Positions 59,881 to 64,000 of a stretch of DNA of 64,000 bases are shown one piece after another. The translations under genes and the position numbers were made by a program. The notes beneath the pieces were generated by a model. The model saw only the letters and a list, made by a program, of their open reading frames with translations, searched no databases and was not told the origin of the DNA. Within the stretch, counting starts at the first letter, position 1, and each line of letters opens with the position of its first letter. Source of the stretch: Clostridiales bacterium (GTDB taxonomy: Bacteria > Bacillota > Clostridia > Oscillospirales > Oscillospiraceae); contig SFLH01000016.1 in NCBI GenBank assembly GCA_004554585.1, positions 1 to 64,000 on the forward strand, in the 5' to 3' direction.

Positions 59881-60245
59881 TATATAAAAAGCTACGAAAA
59901 AGCTCTTTCACTGTATGAGATAAAATTCTACTCCAAAATTTGATTTTTGACAACCCCTCCAGAATCGAACGGTTGTTATAAGACAAAATCGCCAGCTAAT
60001 TTTTAGCAGAAAACGGGCTGTTCTTGCTAATGAAAATGCCCTTCCTGCTAATCAGCCCCAAAATCGTGCCAAAAATCCAGCTAATCAAAAAAGGCGGATG
60101 TTTTGAATACCATGCAGTTATAGCAGATAAAATTAAATATCGTTATGTACATAGAGCGTCTATTTGCCCCGCATTGGGGATGGATAGGCGCTCTTTTTTT
60201 ATGCCCAAACCCATGGGCAAATACAAGAGATTGGAGGTGTTTTAT
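59881..60245. other. AT-rich left end of the mobile element, no gene
   Basis: GC content falls sharply here. The stretch contains short direct repeats (variants of tgctaat and ccagctaat around 59992-60085) and a hairpin at 60150, but no gene; the long frame starting at 60024 has coding character only from 60246. The repeats could be iterons or recombinase arm sites of the element. Confidence 0.45.
60150..60202 (+). terminator. Hairpin with T-run before the first element gene
   Basis: The stem agagcg.ctat / ata.gcgctct encloses an inner cccc/gggg and is followed by T7. It stands ~45 bases ahead of the Cys-rich gene, so it could be an attenuator in that gene's leader. Confidence 0.65.
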
Positions 60246-60470
60246 TTGAGCAAGCCTGTTTATACCGCAGACAAGCCGAGCGACTGTCATTACTGCTACT
60301 TCTGGACGAATGGCAGAAAGGGCTGCCGTCTGGGTAGAAATAATTGCTACTACTTAATCTCTTTGCCGCCGAAACCCAAGTCGGAATGTGATGGCTGTCC
60401 CTATGGGCGAGATCACCCGTGCATTGGTTGGTGTACGAAGAAGGTTATGCGTGAAGTGGGGCTTCGTTGA
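60246..60470 (+). CDS. Cys-rich small protein of conjugative elements
   Basis: The 74-residue protein carries nine cysteines in pairs (DCHYCYFW, GCRLGRNNCYY, ECDGCPYG, PCIGWCTKK), suggesting zinc binding. Similar small proteins stand just ahead of the replication initiator in Tn1549-like elements; database labels for them are unreliable. The start is TTG at 60246, supported by ggaggtg. Confidence 0.75.
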   Translation: MSKPVYTADKPSDCHYCYFWTNGRKGCRLGRNNCYYLISLPPKPKSECDGCPYGRDHPCIGWCTKKVMREVGLR

Positions 60471-60471
60471 T

Positions 60472-60606
60472 ATGGATGTGTATGAACAGGAATACCGCTT
60501 CTACTATTTTGCCCGATGTCCTTACGAAAAGACGGATACGACTTTCCGCAGCATTCCGCTGACAACAGAAAGTTTTCCGCAGAAAGAAGGTGGTGAAGCC
60601 GTGTGA
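60472..60606 (+). CDS. 44-residue protein of the mobile element
   Basis: The short frame (MDVYEQEYRFYYFARCP at its start) begins one base after the Cys-rich gene stop and overlaps the replication initiator start by four bases (GTGA). The tight coupling on both sides supports it as a real gene. No domain recognised. Confidence 0.55.
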   Translation: MDVYEQEYRFYYFARCPYEKTDTTFRSIPLTTESFPQKEGGEAV

Positions 60607-61505
60607 GTTTTGATTATTTTTACGGTCAGCAATCCGATCTATTCACATTCTATCGAGTTCCGAAGGTGTTGTTCACGAACGAGAGGTTCTGGAATATTTC
60701 TGCCGATGCCAAGATGCTGTATGGCATTTTGCTTGACCGCATGAGCCTGTCTGCCAAGAATGGTTGGATAGATACAATCGACGAAGCGAAGATGGCTCTG
60801 AACTGTGCTGAACAAAAGGCTATCAAGCTGCTCAGTGAACTTGAGAAGAAAGCAGGATTGATTGAACGTAAGCGCCAGGGTTTGGGAAAGCCCAACCTGA
60901 TCTATGTGAAGAACTTTATCTCTGCTGTGGATTCACAACTCTTGAATTGTGAAAATCACAATTCTGGAACAATGGAAATCACAACTCAAGAACTTCCGAA
61001 ATCACAATGTAATAATACTGATATTAAAAATACTGAATTTAGTGATACTGATTCTATCTTTCCTTCCGGAAATGGTGGAATGATGGACGAGAATGACCGG
61101 TATCAAGAATACTTTGATTATTTCTCGGATCAGCTCAGTATGGATTTGTTGAAGAAGGATTACCCTTACGATTCCGAAATGCTGGATAACATTCTGGAGT
61201 TGATCGTTGAAACAGTTTGCACGAAGCGACCGTTGATTCGCATTGGTGCAGAGGAGCGTCCGGCAGAAATTGTCCGCAGTCGGTTTATGAAACTGAATGC
61301 CGAACACATTCGATATGTTATGGACTGCTTCAAGGAGAACACCACAAAGATTAGAAATATCCGTCAGTATATGCTGACTACGATATACAATGCGCCGACG
61401 ACAATAGACACCTACTACGATGCTCTTGTTCGGCACGATATGTCACACGGATATTTGGAAGGAGGATTTAAGAAATTGAAAATGAAGCGAGAGGAAGGAG
61501 AGTGA
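60603..61505 (+). CDS. Replication initiator protein A (RepA_N type)
   Basis: The 300-residue protein has the N-terminal winged-helix RepA_N domain (residues ~1-110, FYRVPKVLFTNERFWNIS and AKMLYGILLDRMSLS) and a C-terminal helical domain of the DUF6017 kind (~165-295). These proteins start replication of Firmicute plasmids and of the excised circle of integrative elements. The start is GTG. It is followed by parA after six bases. Confidence 0.9.
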   Translation: MSFDYFYGQQSDLFTFYRVPKVLFTNERFWNISADAKMLYGILLDRMSLSAKNGWIDTIDEAKMALNCAEQKAIKLLSELEKKAGLIERKRQGLGKPNLIYVKNFISAVDSQLLNCENHNSGTMEITTQELPKSQCNNTDIKNTEFSDTDSIFPSGNGGMMDENDRYQEYFDYFSDQLSMDLLKKDYPYDSEMLDNILELIVETVCTKRPLIRIGAEERPAEIVRSRFMKLNAEHIRYVMDCFKENTTKIRNIRQYMLTTIYNAPTTIDTYYDALVRHDMSHGYLEGGFKKLKMKREEGE

Positions 61506-61511
61506 CGATAA

Positions 61512-62339
61512 ATGTCGAAAAAAGCAACCATCATTGCGGTGGTCAATCAGAAAGGAGGCACTGGAAAGACCACCACCACCGAGAATCTGGGCGTTGGCTT
61601 GGCTCTTGAAGGAAAAAAGGTGCTTCTGGTAGACACCGATCCCCAGGCTTCCCTGACGGTCAGTTTGGGCAATCCCTGCCCGGATGATCTGTCTCCGACA
61701 CTTTCCGATCTGATGGGAAAGATTATGATGGAAAACCCTATTACTCCCGATGAAGGGATTCTTCATCATCCGGAGGGCGTTGATTTGGTGCCGTCCAACA
61801 TCGAACTCTCAGGTATGGAGGTAGCACTGGTCAATGCCATGAGCCGGGAAACCATTCTCCGGCAATACCTGGATACAGTCAAACAGAATTATGATTACAT
61901 TCTTCTTGACTGTATGCCGTCTTTGGGTATGCTGACCGTCAATGCGTTGGCAGCTGCCGACAATGTGCTGATACCGGTTCAGGCAGCATACCTTCCTGCA
62001 AAGGGTCTGGAACAGCTGCTTGGAACCATCAACAAGGTCAAGAGGCAAATCAACCCGAAACTGAGGATTGAAGGGATTCTTCTGACGATGGTGGACAGCC
62101 GCACCAACTACTCCAAAGACATCAGCAATCTGATTCGGGAGAGCTACGGCGGAAAGCTGAAGGTTTACAAGACCGACATTCCCCGCTCTGTCCGTGCAGA
62201 GGAAATCAGCGCAGAGGGAACCAGTATCTTCAAGCATGATCCCAAAGGCAAAGTTGCCGAAGCCTATAAAATTCTGACGAAGGAGGTGTTAAACAATGCA
62301 GAAAAAAGGCGCAAACATCAGCTTGAAGGGGTACGATGA
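61512..62339 (+). CDS. parA: ParA-family partition ATPase
   Basis: The 275-residue protein is a deviant-Walker ATPase: NQKGGTGKTTTTENLG with the signature Lys, then LVDTDPQASLT and LLDCMPSLG. It segregates or stabilises the element together with ParB, whose ATG lies 44 bases before the parA stop. Confidence 0.93.
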   Translation: MSKKATIIAVVNQKGGTGKTTTTENLGVGLALEGKKVLLVDTDPQASLTVSLGNPCPDDLSPTLSDLMGKIMMENPITPDEGILHHPEGVDLVPSNIELSGMEVALVNAMSRETILRQYLDTVKQNYDYILLDCMPSLGMLTVNALAAADNVLIPVQAAYLPAKGLEQLLGTINKVKRQINPKLRIEGILLTMVDSRTNYSKDISNLIRESYGGKLKVYKTDIPRSVRAEEISAEGTSIFKHDPKGKVAEAYKILTKEVLNNAEKRRKHQLEGVR

Positions 62340-63222
62340 TATTTTCTCCACCGATCAATCCAGAGCTGAAGCCCAGCAGGAGCGTGTGCAGGAAATTCCG
62401 CTTTCTGAGCTACACCCCTTTGAGGGACACCCCTTCCGTGTGGTTGATGATGAAGAAATGATGAAAACGGCAGAGAGCGTCCGAGATTTCGGAGTTCTCA
62501 CTCCTGCGATTGTCCGTCCTGACCCCGACGGTGGTTATGAAATCGTTTCTGGTCACAGGCGGCACCGGGCATCGGAGCTTGCGGGTAAGGAAACCATGCC
62601 TGCGATTGTTCGTGACCTGGACGATGATGCAGCCATTATTTTGATGGTTGATGCGAATTTGCAGAGGGAGAGTATCCTGCCGAGTGAAAGAGCATTTGCT
62701 TATAAGATGAAGCTGGATGCGATTAAACATCAAGGTCAACGCACCGATTTAACTTCATCCCAAGTTGGGATGAAGTTGCAGGCAATGGATATAGTCGGTC
62801 AGGAGGCAGGAGAAAGCAGAAATCAGGTACACCGTTATATCCGTCTGACCGAACTGATTCCGGAACTGCTGGATATGGTAGATACGGGTCAGATCAAATT
62901 CAATCCTGCGGTGGAGCTTTCCTATCTGGCAAGTGAAGAACAGAAGGATTTTCTTTCTGCAATGGATTATGCTCAAGCAGCTCCTTCCCTTTCGCAAGCA
63001 CAGCGAATTAAAAAGCTCGCACAGGAGGGCGAGTGTACGCTGGATGCGATGTGCGAGATTATGAATGAAATCAAGAAGGGAGAGCTGGACAGAGTAACCT
63101 TCAAAACGGATTCGTTGCGAAAATACTTCCCGAAGTCCTATACCAACAAGCAGATGGAGGATAAAATCATTCAGCTTTTGGAGCAATGGCAGAAAAAAAG
63201 AGAAAAATCAATGGAAAGGTAA
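62296..63222 (+). CDS. parB: ParB-family partition/nuclease-fold protein
   Basis: The 308-residue protein has the ParB N-terminal domain (ELHPFEGHPFRV, SGHRRHRASELAG, MVDANLQRESILPSERAFAY) and a helix-turn-helix in the middle (~135-190). The C-terminal part is helical. It partners ParA; in Tn1549-like elements this pair follows the initiator. The ribosome site aaggaggtg lies inside parA. Confidence 0.92.
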   Translation: MQKKGANISLKGYDDIFSTDQSRAEAQQERVQEIPLSELHPFEGHPFRVVDDEEMMKTAESVRDFGVLTPAIVRPDPDGGYEIVSGHRRHRASELAGKETMPAIVRDLDDDAAIILMVDANLQRESILPSERAFAYKMKLDAIKHQGQRTDLTSSQVGMKLQAMDIVGQEAGESRNQVHRYIRLTELIPELLDMVDTGQIKFNPAVELSYLASEEQKDFLSAMDYAQAAPSLSQAQRIKKLAQEGECTLDAMCEIMNEIKKGELDRVTFKTDSLRKYFPKSYTNKQMEDKIIQLLEQWQKKREKSMER

Positions 63223-63230
63223 GGTAAAAA

Positions 63231-63758
63231 ATGTTTACACCCAAAAACATTCAGGGCGCTTTGGAAGAACTCTACGACCTTTGCGATCCTGATTATATGG
63301 TAGATATGCTCGTAAACTACAGTGAGGAGTTCGATGATATTTCTCCTGCGCTTCTGGCAAAGTCGTTTCAGAAAAATGCCGAGATGATTAGCGAGTATCG
63401 AGTATTGTCCTCTGCTGGTGAGGGTATCGACTATCAGGGAAAGGTACTTCTGAACAGCAGAGCCGTGCGGCTTCTGTCCTATGTAGAAGATATGAGCGGC
63501 GATGAAAAAGTTCGCACGATTCAGAGCAAGGAGCTGTGGTTAGCAGAAGATATGACATTCTATGTGGTGTCCTGTATGTCTACGATCACGATGGACAAGG
63601 AAGAAGCCATTTGTCTTAACGAACACCGCAGCGTGGTTACTACGGTGGAATGCGAGGACGATATTTTCTTCGACATGGGTTCCCTGATTTGCGAACTGGA
63701 CGATATTTGCTTGTTCGAGCTTTTAGCCGATGTGGATGCGACTATTTATGAACTGTAA
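63231..63758 (+). CDS. Hypothetical protein of the mobile element
   Basis: The 175-residue acidic protein has no recognised domain; the pattern of conserved-looking acidic and hydrophobic stretches (ALEELYDLCDPDYMVDMLVN; ECEDDIFFDMGSL) suggests a compact cytoplasmic fold. It starts eight bases after parB and has the same base composition, so it belongs to the element. Confidence 0.65.
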   Translation: MFTPKNIQGALEELYDLCDPDYMVDMLVNYSEEFDDISPALLAKSFQKNAEMISEYRVLSSAGEGIDYQGKVLLNSRAVRLLSYVEDMSGDEKVRTIQSKELWLAEDMTFYVVSCMSTITMDKEEAICLNEHRSVVTTVECEDDIFFDMGSLICELDDICLFELLADVDATIYEL

Positions 63759-63812
63759 CAGGTTCATGGATGGTCGCTTTTCTTATTTCCAAAGAAACGG
63801 AGGTATCGAAAC

Positions 63813-64000
63813 TTGAAAGAATACGATGTGAAGATCACCGAAACCTTGGAGAAAACGGTTACGGTGCAAGCAGAATCTCACGATGCGGCAGAGGAACAGG
63901 TTAGAGCCGCTTATTACAATTCGGAGTACATTCTGGACTCCGAAAACTTTACCGGTGTTGCGTTCGGCACGACCGAGGAACGGGAGGTTCAGAAAGAACA
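63813..64000 (+). CDS. DpnD/PcfM-like protein (partial at window end)
   Basis: The first ~62 residues are visible. EYDVKITETLEKTVTVQAES and the EEQVRAAYYNSEYILDSENF segment match the small DpnD/PcfM-like domain that is common in conjugative elements and plasmids. The start is TTG at 63813 with ribosome site cggaggt. The gene continues past base 64000. Confidence 0.75.
   Translation, partial: MKEYDVKITETLEKTVTVQAESHDAAEEQVRAAYYNSEYILDSENFTGVAFGTTEEREVQKE

Noticed and set aside
60024..60245. Extension of the Cys-rich gene upstream to 60024
   Set aside because: The added part has no coding character, spans a hairpin with a T-run, and the TTG at 60246 has a proper ribosome site.

Overview
The window looks like a chromosome piece of a high-GC, anaerobic gut Firmicute, most likely class Clostridia, family Oscillospiraceae (Flavonifractor / Intestinimonas type). 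The grounds are a SCIFF six-cysteine peptide with its radical SAM maturase, a hybrid-cluster protein, SLH-domain secreted proteins, small-hexamer glutamate dehydrogenase, Firmicute-style tRNA genes and strong GC bias in third codon positions. This assignment is inferred from gene content; no 16S rRNA is present.

Layout. Bases 1-925 are the tail of an rRNA operon (23S 3' end, damaged 5S) followed by a tRNA cluster (Asn, CAT-anticodon, Trp, Asp, Thr) and a terminator. Bases 1100-3340 hold a threonine-aldolase-like and an FAH-family gene. Bases 3400-4930 are an AT-rich foreign-looking patch (CatA-like acetyltransferase, HEAT-like protein, an orphan gene start). Then come gdhA, an ECF S component, an Orn/Lys/Arg decarboxylase family gene and an FMN reductase (5.1-11 kb). 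The de novo NAD operon nadB-nadC-nadA (12-15.4 kb) has a NiaR-like helix-turn-helix fused in frame to NadA. It is followed by the SCIFF cluster, a BlaI/tandem BlaR1-like sensor operon, a methyltransferase, a HAD phosphatase, an ECF sigma/anti-sigma-like pair, a pyridoxal-kinase-like gene and a carbonic anhydrase (to 29.7 kb). From 38.4 down to 29.7 kb one long minus-strand run carries a DEAD helicase, a phosphoesterase, azlCD, mnmG and mnmA interleaved with two metallo-beta-lactamase-fold paralogues. Next are a MoxR/VWA pair, a ferredoxin-flavodoxin protein, a hybrid histidine kinase, crcB, queG, pnp and rpsO (39-50 kb), tandem SLH genes, cupin-hcp, typA, a GntR-ABC operon and a degenerate rhodanese (50-59.5 kb).

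Bases 59.6 to 64 kb mark a boundary. Two tRNA-Arg(CCT)-like half genes sharing an 11-base core are followed by the AT-richer left arm of an integrative conjugative-type element (Cys-rich small protein, replication initiator, ParA, ParB, DpnD/PcfM-like protein), which runs off the window.

The clearest candidate for something new is the HTH-NadA fusion in an operon with a dyad in its own promoter. A second theme is sequence damage. The 5S/tRNA-Asn junction, the 5' end of the RlmI-like methyltransferase and the typA G3 region each look as if roughly 40 bases are missing, and one SLH gene has an in-frame amber codon. These may be assembly errors or real lesions and should be checked before any biological reading.
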